Translations under genes and position numbers: made by a program | Notes under the pieces: model-generated | What the model saw: the letters and a program-made list of their open reading frames with translations, nothing else | Told to the model about the DNA's origin: nothing | Databases searched by the model: none | Shown: piece after piece, positions 1 through 11,500 of the stretch | Layout of the letters: each line of letters begins with the position of its first letter | How positions within the stretch are numbered: the first letter of the stretch is position 1 | NCBI GenBank assembly: GCA_037833965.1 | Contig: AP031352.1 | Location: forward strand, 27,220,501 to 27,284,500 | Direction: 5' to 3' | DNA: 64,000 bases | Origin: Marchantia polymorpha subsp. ruderalis | Lineage: Eukaryota; Streptophyta; Marchantiopsida; Marchantiales; Marchantiaceae

Positions 1-640
1 ACTTCTGTTGTGGATTGAACGACACATTTTTGCAAAATAGATCTCATCATCAAATGTAAACACATACTCAATTTAAATCCATAATCAAGATCAACTTAGT
101 TTAGCAAAAAATTTCATTCAATAATAAATCATCGAATAATTTATCAAAATACTTAGTATTCTTAAAGTACTTGAAAATTCATTTCATTGACTTCTTAATG
201 CATCTTTTCTATATTTCACATATAACCGCTCATTTTGTTCATAATTAAAGCAATATCAGGTCTTATGCACATCAACAAATATATAAATATTGTGACAAGT
301 CACATATTAGTCATATCTTAACATACTTTGCTACAAATGAGAAAAATTTGTTAGACATCACACCTTTTTCTTGTGTGAAGTCTTTTATTATCAACCTGGA
401 TTTGAAAATTTTCCTCTCAAGATATACTAGATTAAACTTCAGCTTGTATAATCATTTGCAATCAATCAAAGTTTGATTTTTTGAAGCTTTTGTAGCTTCT
501 AGTTCTTGTTATTCATCACGTTTGCAACCCACATTTCATAATAACATTTCATTCAAGCTTATAAACAGAGGCTTAAACTACTTAAAAAATACGGTACTTT
601 TCATCTAAAATCAGCGCAATGTCATCATCATATTAGAATC
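1..640 (-). mobile_element. Decayed Ty1/copia retrotransposon pol (RT/RNase H part)
   Basis: On the minus strand, fragments of copia polymerase can be read despite many stops. A YxDD-like reverse transcriptase box reads YDDDIALIL at 606-632, the block MCIRPDIA (family CTRPDIA) at about 249-272, then an MSxYM...H*EA block resembling the SRYMSNP..HWEAVK region at about 190-240, and YVFTFDD near 40-70, resembling the RNase H GYVFT segment. Conserved tryptophan positions are now TGA or TAA, and the reading frame shifts between blocks, so the copy is dead. It runs off the left edge. Known family order is RT then RNase H, which matches a minus-strand element. Boundaries and LTRs were not found. Confidence 0.75.
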
Positions 641-3600
641 AATATCACAATTTTTAACAATGGAGAAATCAGTCCATAGTCCATACTGTACATGAGTCAT
701 ACTAATTTGATTTGATGATTTCATGGTGGATATTTATGATTAATCTTTATTATCTTGTGTAGATACTTTAAACTCATCAACAATAACTTGCTTTTCTAAT
801 TGTTGCTTTTCATAAATTTGGTTCATATGAATTGGAGTTTCTTCTTGGGTCATATAATTAATCACATAATGATCAATTTTACCAAAAAACATAAGTGAGT
901 TTAAATATATTGTTGTTAGTATAAGAAGACAAAAAAATCTTACTTTCTTTCAATAATATGGAATTATTAAAAGTAAAAATACATACATACAATAATTTTA
1001 TATGTCACAACATCTCATAGCTTATAATCCTTTACATCAATATCATACTTAAAAAATAACATTTTATGAATGTAGAATACATCTTGATAGTATATTATGT
1101 GGATCTGAAAATATACACCATACAACAAAAAAATCTTAAACAACTATTGTCAGTCCATTTTTGTTCATGATCCAATTCAAACAGTGAAGACTTTTATTGC
1201 ACTAAAAGAAGAAAAATATTATCAAATATACTTATGAAAAATTCAGCTTAAAATTCATTTGATTTACTTGATTGATTTAACATACTAGGCATTTTTTCCA
1301 ACATTGTTCATTGAAAGTCTTAGAAACAACATTTTGTTGCAGATTATAAACCGTGATAAGATAACTAAAAATTTACTATTATTTGCAAAAACTTTGAAAT
1401 TACCCCAATGTATACTTCCTATTATTATTTGTATGTAAATATCTCACTTTTTGTTTGGTTTTAATCTCAACTTGTATTTTCTAACTTTTATAAGGTGTAA
1501 AAACAAAATACATACAAACCTTGAATAATAATCAATAAAAGATACATATTACAAATTTTCATAGGGTGAGATGTTGAAGGCAGTTTTCTTGTGTACATAT
1601 TCAACTAATTTGTTTAAATTGGAGTTATAACCCTAAAAACTTGACTATGATGGTTCTACATAATACAATATTCACAAAATTTCAAATCAACTTTATTTTT
1701 TTTCATGTAACAAGTTCTTATTGTCAAATAATATCAAGTATTCATTATTCATGTATTCTAGCCTAAAGTATCATACATGAGACATTTCAACTTTATAAGT
1801 AGGAAAATTGGCTTCATCACAAATGATAATGCCTCAAACATATATCAAACCTTGTGCTTATGAAATTTTAACATAATTTTATTATGTATTGCCACGTCTA
1901 ACACTAACTTTCTAGAGTTTCATTATAGATATATCAAATCAAACATTCATAAAAAATTATATTTTTTTTTCATATTTTGTACAAATCTAACTTGAATCAA
2001 TGTATGATGGATTCATTAAATTTTAAAAATTCAATATTTTCAATCTTACAAGGTTGATTGTTAGTCATGAAAACTGTGTTATTTGATATGAAAAAATATC
2101 CAAAAAAATTTAATATAATAAATGTGATCAAAACAAACATTATCATTTGATGTGATTAATTAATTAATTAATGTGACATCCCTTAATGAATTGCATAAGA
2201 CATACATTTGTCATCATAGAATATTTTACAGTAAATCATACTCCTCATGATCAAAATTTTAAGACATAAATAAAAAAATAAGCCATTATTTTTATATTCA
2301 AATGACAATACTTCTTGAAGTTTCCATTCTTGCTACATTTTTAACATATAATTGTTTTACTTTCTACAAATGTAAACTTCACTTAGACCTATACTTACAT
2401 CCAAAAGTTTGTCATACTTGTTATTTTGTATATATGATCGAGCTCGAGTCACATTCATTGCCATGTAGACAAAAAATGACAAAAAAATAACAATTTCATT
2501 TTTTGTTGTTAGTGATTGTATGTGTAACATTTTGTAAATATGATTGAGCTTGTTATATTGTATCATGATGAAATGAAATATCGTGATTGATATGAAGCAT
2601 GCAATGAATTTAATAGATGAATTTTTTTATTCTCATCACTTATCTACTCTCAAATATTTTGAAGATCGATGACATGATATTCAAACGCATCAACATGATT
2701 TTGGACCTTTGTGTCAAATTCCTTCATCTTGAAGTTTATTAATTTCAAGTAAAAATCCAATATCTTTGACAACTACTTTGCATTAGAATTATTTCTTAAA
2801 ATTTTCAAATGTAATCACTAAATGTAATCATCATACTCTTTTACACACTTATTACTTGATCGGACCCTTGAGTAACACACATAGCTTAGTTGAATACTTC
2901 AAGTATCATTTTATCCAATGGCACTCCACTAATGATGTGCCGTCATCCATGTTCTAGTATCAACTCAAAAATCTTTTTTGTTGCAACGGATGCATCTATG
3001 GGATGGGTACTTGATTCTTTTGGTTCTTGGTTTGTTTGAGACTGTAATGTAGCATATTCTATGCACAGAAATTTGGACTGTGCTCTAATAAGTCTAATAT
3101 TTCCTCTAAAAAGAGAAGCTGAAGTTTGTGTTGAAAACTAATGTCGAACCATAGTTTGAAACCTTGCGTAAGTAGAGATTGTTCTTTTGACGGATGTTTA
3201 GACTTCAAATCCGACATTGAGAACAAATTGCAGTGCTTTGCTAAAGGTGTGGAGGAGTATATGATGGTTCTTTTTTGCAGCAAGGACACATAGGACTCAA
3301 TTTAAGATGTGGGACTAACTTTAAGAACCCACTAGATTTATGCTCTCATCGCAACATTAACAAGTCTCTAGTCAATACTAGAGTAACAGCATCTTGTTGG
3401 TGGAGTTTCATCGAGACAAATGATACTCAATGGATTCCAATAAACTATGTGTGTTGCACTGGGTTCCATCAAATGATTTTCTCCTTGGAATTGTGAACTT
3501 TGGAGTGATTTTCACTGAAGTATATTTCAAATTTTTAAATTATTAAAAAAATGTAATAAAAAATCAAAAATTTATATATCAAAATTTTCTTCAAAAAATA

Positions 3601-4350
3601 CATCCATCAATCATGTCGTATATTTAATGTTTAATTTGGTAAGTTTGTTTCATCAATTATTGCTTGTGATTTTGAATATAATGATTATATTTTATCAAAT
3701 ATTTAAATAATAAAATTGATTATACTTTTTATTACTTTTTGGTAATTTTTTTGTAAAGAAAAAAATTAAATTTATGGACGATACTTAATTTAAAGTACTG
3801 TTCACTACTATGAAATTTTCTTGTGAGTTTCACAATTGAATTTCATTTATAGATTTTTACTAATTATAGTAGAAAAATTCAACTTATTTAAAAAATAATT
3901 GAACAATAATTTCATATTGATCTGTACTTTTAATATCATAAAAAATGTACATGTATATATACATATTTAAAATTAAATAGCTTATGAACATCATGTCCGT
4001 AACATATTGAAGTTTAAAATTTAAAAAATTGCAAGAATTTGATCAAAAATTATAGTTGATTTGGTTTGGATTCAAGAAAAAAATATTTATCTTTTGAAAT
4101 CAAATTCAAATCTTTCCACTTGTTCCAATTGATAATGAAAAATATTTAAATATAAAACAATTCAAATGAAGATTTTTTTTTTTGCTAAAAAAAGCTATCC
4201 ATCTTTCAAAAAAAAAAGACGTTAACATACCTAAAACATCCAAACTTAGAAAAATGTGCAAATTAAATGCTGAAAACTTACTGACATTGGAAAGAAGGAA
4301 AACATAAAGATTATAAATGCTTATCTACACAGAAGTGGATCACATCAGAT
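641..4350. other. AT-rich non-coding block, probably old transposon DNA
   Basis: Strongly AT-rich with only short open frames. It lies directly upstream, in minus-strand sense, of the copia RT motifs, so integrase and gag remnants of the same element are expected at about 700-2600, but I could not confirm them by motif. The part at 2850-3500 is somewhat less AT-rich. I recognise no protein, LTR pair or host gene here. Confidence 0.5.
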
Positions 4351-5113
4351 TGTTCATTAAAGAATGCGAAGTATCTCTGTAGAGAGAACCAGGTTCGTTG
4401 TGGTATAACAGAACACATGGTGATGTGCAGCATGATAGTTGTCAGCAGCGATTCGGAATATATCGTTCAGTTTGCATCTCGATTCCCAACCGAGAAGTGT
4501 ATGTACGCAAGCCAAAGTTCCACATGATTCGTCTCGTGAAGCGTAGATCGGCTCCAGATATTCGAAGGATCCTTGTCTGCACTCCCGCTGGCACCCTCGA
4601 AACATACACGCAATCTGAGAAGGAGGTGCGAACGTAGCAGAGATGGAAGCTGTGCCTTCGATTTCCCGCCTCGAGCGCTGTCCTCCGCCGATCTGGCGGG
4701 GCAATGGGCGAGGGCGCGCCTGATCTCTCGTCGATTCATAATTCCCTCGTTATCAGAGAGAGAGATTGTTGTATCAGAGCTGATGTAAGGGATATTCTCC
4801 GAGATCTGCGTGCTGTACAAGAGTTTTCTATCCACGCTACTGCTGCTATGATTAGTTGCCTCTCGCCGCGTGTAATCTGGACTCCGATCAATCACAAGCT
4901 GGAAAACTATGATATCATTTTCTATCCATAATTATCACCTGTACTCCGGAGCTCTGCACGCAAAAGCCGGATCGAGCCCAGATCCATGCATGATATTCGG
5001 TCCATCAGGTGACCAGGGGAACAAAGCATCAGCACTCAGAACGCGGACGATTGCTCGATCTTTCTTGAAGACGAGAGCTCGACATTGGCCGTTGCGGAAG
5101 AAGAAGGAGAAGA

Positions 5114-5133
5114 AGCAGCAGCAGCAGCAGCAG
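5114..5133. repeat. (AGC)n microsatellite
   Basis: Six to seven perfect AGC/GCA units within a purine-rich stretch. Confidence 0.95.
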
Positions 5134-5523
5134 TTGTCAGTGGTCGCGGGCAGCCCATTTGCCATCATTCCGAAGCCAGTGTACGTGCACCGTCAAAGGA
5201 TCTCGTCGCCCCTCGGGTCAAGCGATTGACCGAGTCCAGTCGTCGTTATGGATCTAGGAAAGTCAAAGAGTCCTACTCTGATCAGGGTCAACACTCCACC
5301 CCAACCCCGGCCCCGATGTCCCAGGCATGCTCGCCTCTGCCTGCCGCTCGCTTCCTTCACGGATCCGTTCCGAGGCGATGCTCTGCTTTGACCCCTTTTT
5401 ACGTGAGATTGCAGAATTTTCCATGTCTGGTAGATTCTCTCGGCCCCTTCGAGGCGAGCCCAGCCCCGCGGATAAAGTTCCGGCCTTTGGAATCTCGACG
5501 CACGGCCTGACGAAGGGAGAGGG

Positions 5524-5547
5524 AGAGAGAGAGAGAGAGAGAGAGAG
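5524..5547. repeat. (AG)12 microsatellite
   Basis: Perfect AG dinucleotide run in the GC-rich region, flanked by G-rich sequence. Confidence 0.95.
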
Positions 5548-6033
5548 GGGGAGGCATGCATGCGCACTACGGTCGCGCTGAGAAACTCTTGTGAGTCGTG
5601 ACCGCCTCCTCCTCGAAGGAGCTTTCGTGACGTCTGACGCTATTGGCTCGATCTCGCTCTTCTTCAGCTCCTCCATCATCATCAACAACAATATCATCAT
5701 CATCATGCTAACAGGGCTCTGTTTACTCCACTGAAACGATCTCAATCCCCTCTCTCTCGGCCAGAAAAGCATGCGCGCGTACATTTTGCTCCGGGAGTCA
5801 GAGAAAGGCAGACAGATTTGCAATTTCCGACCTGAGAAGAAAAGTCGATGACAACTTCAGAACCCGAGAAGTGGATTAGGATGATGCATCTCTGATTACT
5901 GGGCGGATATGTCGACAACACGAGATTCTTCGTTTGGTATTTCCTCCTCGTCCTCATCCTCCACCTGCTTGAAAACAACTGGGGCATGTTGGACCGTAGC
6001 GGGACCTGGGGGGCCTGTGTTTATACGACTACT

Positions 6034-6059
6034 GTACTAGTACGTACCAGTACTGGTAC
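6034..6059. promoter_or_regulatory. Cluster of five GTAC cores in two abutting palindromes
   Basis: A 10-bp perfect palindrome (GTACTAGTAC, 6034-6043) is directly followed by a 16-bp perfect palindrome (GTACCAGTACTGGTAC, 6044-6059). Together they contain five GTAC tetramers. GTAC is the known core bound by plant and algal SBP-box (SPL/CRR1) transcription factors, including copper-response elements. A regulatory role here is inference only. No gene is assigned next to it. Confidence 0.4.
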
Positions 6060-6700
6060 AGCTACGTGTGATTGGAGGTCTGAGCGAGCTACGCTCTCAC
6101 TAGCAGCAAAGTCCCGGGAGAGGGAGAGTCGTGCGCCGGTGCCAAAACAAACTCCCGTTCGAGTTTGGACCAGCCTTAGGTAAGAATGGAAAAGCCATAA
6201 TCTGACAGGTGGTATGTCAGTCAGTCAGAGAGCAAAAAAGGGAAATACCTGCCGGCCAGCCAGTCGAGTATTATAAGACGGTCGGTCTAATTTCAGAGGA
6301 TGGTCGGGCAACTGTAGGACCTGTGATCTGTGTAGATTCTTCACACAAGTTGGTTTGCAATACATGCTTCGGCTTCTGCTGCATGACAATATACAGATTT
6401 TGACGCCTTGTGGTGGTCATGCATCAAATAACAGCACTTCTCCGGCACGTAACGAACCGGTCGTCAGGCCAGCGGCCAGTTGTACAGATGGCACGGCTCT
6501 GCTCTGCTCGCTCGAACCTTCTTGCTTGTGGGTAGTATGATCGGAATAATATGGAAGGCACCCATACAAGGTCTACGTTCATATTTCCGGGTGACTCATT
6601 CATTACAACGCACACCAACCACTAAATCCCTTCCTTCTCTGCCTGCAGATGACAAATAGATTTAAGCAGTTACTTAGAGCTTGCCTGCAGCAGACGTTCA

Positions 6701-8556
6701 CCCTCAATATAATGATGGATAACATTACACATTTTTCCATTCCATACATAGTTTATATCTTGCGTGAACCTCTTTTATTTGTGTTACTCTCTGGATTGTG
6801 GACAGGTTAGAGAACTGCCTTCGATGTATAATTTTCTCCAGTCCCGTGACAGAGTGAAATGTCAGTCCGGATTCCCCGTACGCTAGGGAGTGACGTTAGT
6901 TCAAAGAGGTTTCCTTACGTGGAACAAGGTTCCGACGTATGCACAGAACGGTATTGACTCTATTCTACGTAGTGCGATGCTGGTACCGTGAATTACCCTC
7001 TCATGTATCCCTCCGTTCTCACTTCCGTCATACACTTGTCATTTCCTAAAGTCAGACAGTATGTCATGAGGTATAATAACCAAAATCTACATATTCTAAA
7101 GTCAGATAGTATGTCATGAGGCGAATAACCAAAATCTACATATCCTAAAGTCAGATAGTATGTTATGAGGCGTAATAACCAAAATCTACATAATAGATAG
7201 AGATAAACAAGGTTACATAATGCGGCATGCGTTCAGAAAATTGAATTCGAGGCTTAATGGATATATATTACACAATATAGTCGTTTACTTCGGAAGATAG
7301 TTACTACCAGGTCAACGACTGGAGAAAAAAGAGTTCACATCAAGAATAGTCTTTACTTCCAGGATCTTCGTTAATCATAAAGAAAACTGAAATAAAACAT
7401 TGATTATTAAATTTCAAATTCAAATATAGATGGGGTCCATACTGTTCTACAACACATTCATCTGACATCTATCTCAACATATATATAGCATGAAATTCCG
7501 GAAAAACTTATTATATGGGATGTCAAGTTATCAGGATTCCAAATCATCCAGTGAAAGAGACAGTTTTGAGACTGGAATTCAAAATACTAAAGACATGAAA
7601 ATTATCATGTATTCGCGACAGATAACCAAACAGCACATGACATAAAATTAAGGACGTTGTGTTAAAGCCAAGATGTTCTTGAGATTCAAATATGCTCAAT
7701 ATACGCTGGCTTGGAGTTGATAAAGGTACATGAAGCAAGAGGCAGAGAAACCAAGGCAGGTCGTAAGATTAACTTCAAACTCGTTTCTATGGTCTCCGAC
7801 CACCCAAAAAATGACGGTTATAGTGGTGATCATGAAATCTTGTCGACCTGTTTACTCCGATTCCGGGTGAATAGGGACTCGGCTACCATAAGCCACACTG
7901 CCTTAAAGGTCACCAACGGTGTAGTGGTGTGGTTGCAGAATTTCTATATACATAAGGTACAAACATGAATAGCGGACAGAAGACTGAGGCTCGTTCAACC
8001 TTTTCAGAAGGGAAATCAAGTCAAACTGCTTTTTAAATCTAGCAAAGTTTCTCCAAATAATATAACATCAACATTTTTGGCTCTGATCCTCATTACCGTT
8101 TTTCTGAACATTTGAATCTCCAGGATGTAAGAACTTAAATCTAATTCAAGCGTCCCATGAGAGCCGTCAAGGACCCCACGCTTGCTAACAACAAACTAGA
8201 TCTATTGATGTTCGTAATCACTTCTGAATCTAAGACTGAGAAGGTAATGTTTGCAAAGCAGTTGAAACATTCAACTCCGTATTGCTAAATATTCACGGAG
8301 CACCAGCTTTCTAGCTTAGACATTGAGAGGCCAATTTGCCGACTTTGTGTGAAGCTGAGACCGGAATTTCAAACATGAGAAAATATGAACATTTAAAGTA
8401 ACAACATTAGAGGGTGGAGCCTCCTAATAACGTGGTATCCAGTTACAGTCCGATCCGAATGCGAAAAAATGTGCCATAACTGTACATGACTACGTAGGCA
8501 AGCGATAAACCTGTATCTGAGATATGAATTCGTAAAATTTGAAGTCGTTTGAACAT
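6701..8556. other. Intergenic DNA downstream of VPS36
   Basis: Apart from the tandem repeat at 7044-7192, no gene-like signal is visible. The open frame at 7711-7968 starts only with TTG, has no recognisable domain, and is treated as chance. The part just below 8557 probably contains the VPS36 3' UTR. Confidence 0.5.
7044..7192. repeat. Three-copy tandem repeat, unit about 50 bp
   Basis: Units start at 7044, 7094 and 7143 (50, 49 and 50 bp). Each runs from TCCTAAAGTCAGA or TTCTAAAGTCAGA through ATGTCATGAGG to ACCAAAATCTACATA, with a few substitutions and one or two indels between copies. It lies in the intergenic DNA downstream of VPS36. Confidence 0.95.
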
Positions 8557-11500
8557 TTATTGGAATGCTTTGGTGATGTCCACTTGAACAAGAATGTTGA
8601 GAAAGAAGCGAAGACCATCTGCTCCATCGTCTCGACACAACTGACCTGTACCCATTCACTCGACAGAAATCAGTATCTACAGCTACACATGCCTCTCATC
8701 TTCGTATAGAAACTATTCGACGTGTAACAAGCAAGCTCTATGCGGTATGGAAAAGTATCAGGGGAGCTAACCGCATTATTAGTTCAAGGAGGAAAGCCAT
8801 TTGGACACAACTAAAGATATTAGAAGAGATGCAGCTACTCATAAGGACCTCATTGCAATACAGTCTCATTTCCGCTTGAGAAGAAACGAAACGTCCTAAC
8901 GAAAGCAGAACATATGAACCGTGGACGCGAACCTTCTCTCAACAAAATTTAAGAACATACTTTGCATGCATTCTAGCTCAGTCGACCACAAGTGCAAACA
9001 GTACAATCTGGCACCAAGAATCTACCAGCTTGTACTCACCAAATGAGGTATATATTGACCGCAGCCACAATTAGACATGAATAGGAATAGAATGATATGT
9101 AGTAGGTAGAATGACAAATGTCACAAACAGCTAATTCAAAGACAAACACGACAGCAATCTTCATTATACTTCTGAAATTTACCTCTCATTTCTGCCGCAA
9201 GCAGATGCTCTTTGGCAAGCGCAGGGGCTAAACCTAAAGCACGGGCAGCATCGGTCGCACTGATTCCTTGTCTCATTGCATCAGGCTGTTTCACAAGGAT
9301 CTCCAACCGCATACTCACCTGCTTACGTAGGGCAGATCATTTTTCAAAAAATGGACTAATACAACTTTCGATTACGTAGTACAGCAACTGAAGTCTAGGT
9401 GGTAAGTCGCAGGGGTGCCAACGAAGATACCAGATGGAAGCATGAAGACAATGACAAAATCTGAGAAAGGTCATGCAGTGACTGAAATGGGACAGAATCA
9501 TAGACTTATGAATGCCGAAGTGGAAAAAACCACGCAATAGAACGGTGGAATGTAATAGGCAGTTTAGGCAGGACCAGCTGTCAAATTCACAGTGCTGGAA
9601 GAATTAAGAGTCTAACGCGGAAAAAGGCCTCCAATTAGACATTGTTAAACGGAACGTCAATTTTCCGTCACTTAGACTCGGCTGCTTCATCAGTGGATAC
9701 CAAGGTGCATAGGTTTCGCCAATAAACCACGCGGAGGCCGAGGATAACTCAGCCCAACAAGCCAAGGAGAAAACAATAAATGTCGCCCCTACCTATGTAA
9801 AAAATTTGCTTAGAACTACTATCTACCTATGAAAAGAACAGAATGGCTGATCGAAAACAAAATATAAGAGAAATCAGGGAATATTGTTCGACTGGAATTA
9901 ACACTGTGTGAAGACGAAGAAAAATAGGCACAAAGCTGATAGTCACTTCACTGCATACATTACTAAAAAAAGCAAAAAGCAGAATAATTAGCACATACCT
10001 ATCAGAGAGGGCATGCCCGTATAACACGATTATAAAAACATGTATACATATAAACATATACATCGACAAGAAGAAAAGGAAAGTAAAATGTGGCCGAACT
10101 TAAGTAGAGAGTGCTTTAGAGTCAAGTTCAAAAAGTTCTCGATCGTCACGGGAAGCTAACAAAAAGTGGAAATCATACACCCACCTCCTCATCGTTGTGA
10201 CTTTTAGATTGGATGACAACAACTCCACTGTCGAATCGCCTCATTGCTACTGGTCTGCAAACTCACATACACTTCGTTACATCCTCCATGACAGGCTCGA
10301 TGTAGATAAAAACTCGGTGTAAATATGACACAGCTTATTCTCTAAGGTTTATGAATTGCGATATGCAAAGTGAAGGAAAGCATTAATTCTTACACATCAA
10401 TGCTCGCCCATATAGTACATGCTTGGAGGAGATCTTCCGGCGAAATAAGCTCTGTGTATCAGAAGTGCAAGGCATGCAACGCACAAAGATTGAAAATATC
10501 TGTTAAAAAAAAAAATCTTCTATCTTTCAAACGATATCAAAATTAATCCCACATCAGTTTGAGTTGGATACTGTGTGGTCAAAATAATATAATTGCACCA
10601 AGCAGATAATGGGCAAACACTGCACATGGACAGAGCCCGAAATGACTATTTACTAACCTGTGCCACGAGCCCGGTTGAAAAGGCAATAGACATCTACCAT
10701 TGCTAGCATTCCCCCCGACTTCTGCAAGGGTACTTTCACAAAATCTGCAAGCTGTGCGTAAAAACCAACCAATAGTACAATTACTCGAAATGAATCAATT
10801 ACATTTCATGCATGCTAACCTTAACGCTAAGAGGTCGAGACAGATTAGTCAAGATTATGCAACCATCAGAATTCTCGGATCTTTTAACGGCACTTAGAAG
10901 CAGAATCAGTTTGACGTGGTGGTCAGTAGCATGCGAAGAGGATATTTGCTTGACGGACCGAAAGAAATACGGTTCCTTCTGCATACGAGACATAAAGAAC
11001 TCCAAGTTCAGATCCAGAGCAAAGCCCTATTCATCCTACGATATCCAACCTTAATGAATACAGGAGTCCAAAGGTCTGGCGACGTAATTGTACTGTACGT
11101 GCCTTTGTATGTGCCTGTACTAGGTTGAAGAAAACAGACCCCACGGGTGGGCGGTGCTAGTATGAAGACAATAAGTACTTCGACTAACAGAGGGGAGACT
11201 TCTTACAAGTTAAGAGAAGATCTTTCTTGTAGTGACTGTGTTCCTCAAATGAGATGAGTGTAAAATTTACAGCTAATGACACAACCTTTTCCAAGCTCAT
11301 CTATTCGTCTTAGTGACATTCAATTTCAATGGTTCAGCGTGCAGGAAAGTTTTTCTGCCCTCGATAGATTACGAGTTCGTGGGGTAAATTGACTGCTTAT
11401 GGTAAGCGAGACAATTCCAGCCAGATGTTGGTTGTTTCAAGAAAGTTTCAAAATTAAGAAACTTGGCGACGTTCTTCTCTGACTCTGCTCTCGTACATCT

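Larger units (their letters stand above)
4351..6700. other. GC-rich, repeat-punctuated region without a supported gene
   Basis: Base composition jumps at about 4350 from AT-rich to GC-rich. Several overlapping open frames occur on both strands at 5085-5823, but they are low in complexity (poly-Ser, poly-Leu, poly-Met and poly-Ala runs created by simple repeats), match no family I know, and many lack an ATG start. The stretch carries an (AGC)n run, a (GA)n run and a cluster of GTAC palindromes. It looks like promoter or UTR DNA, or a non-coding transcript, not a protein gene. A multi-exon gene of an unrecognised family cannot be excluded. Confidence 0.45.

Noticed and set aside
5263-5823. 186-codon minus-strand frame in the GC-rich region
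   Set aside because: Poly-Met and poly-Ser/Leu runs come from (CAT)n and (GA)n repeats, no domain, and overlapping frames exist on both strands.
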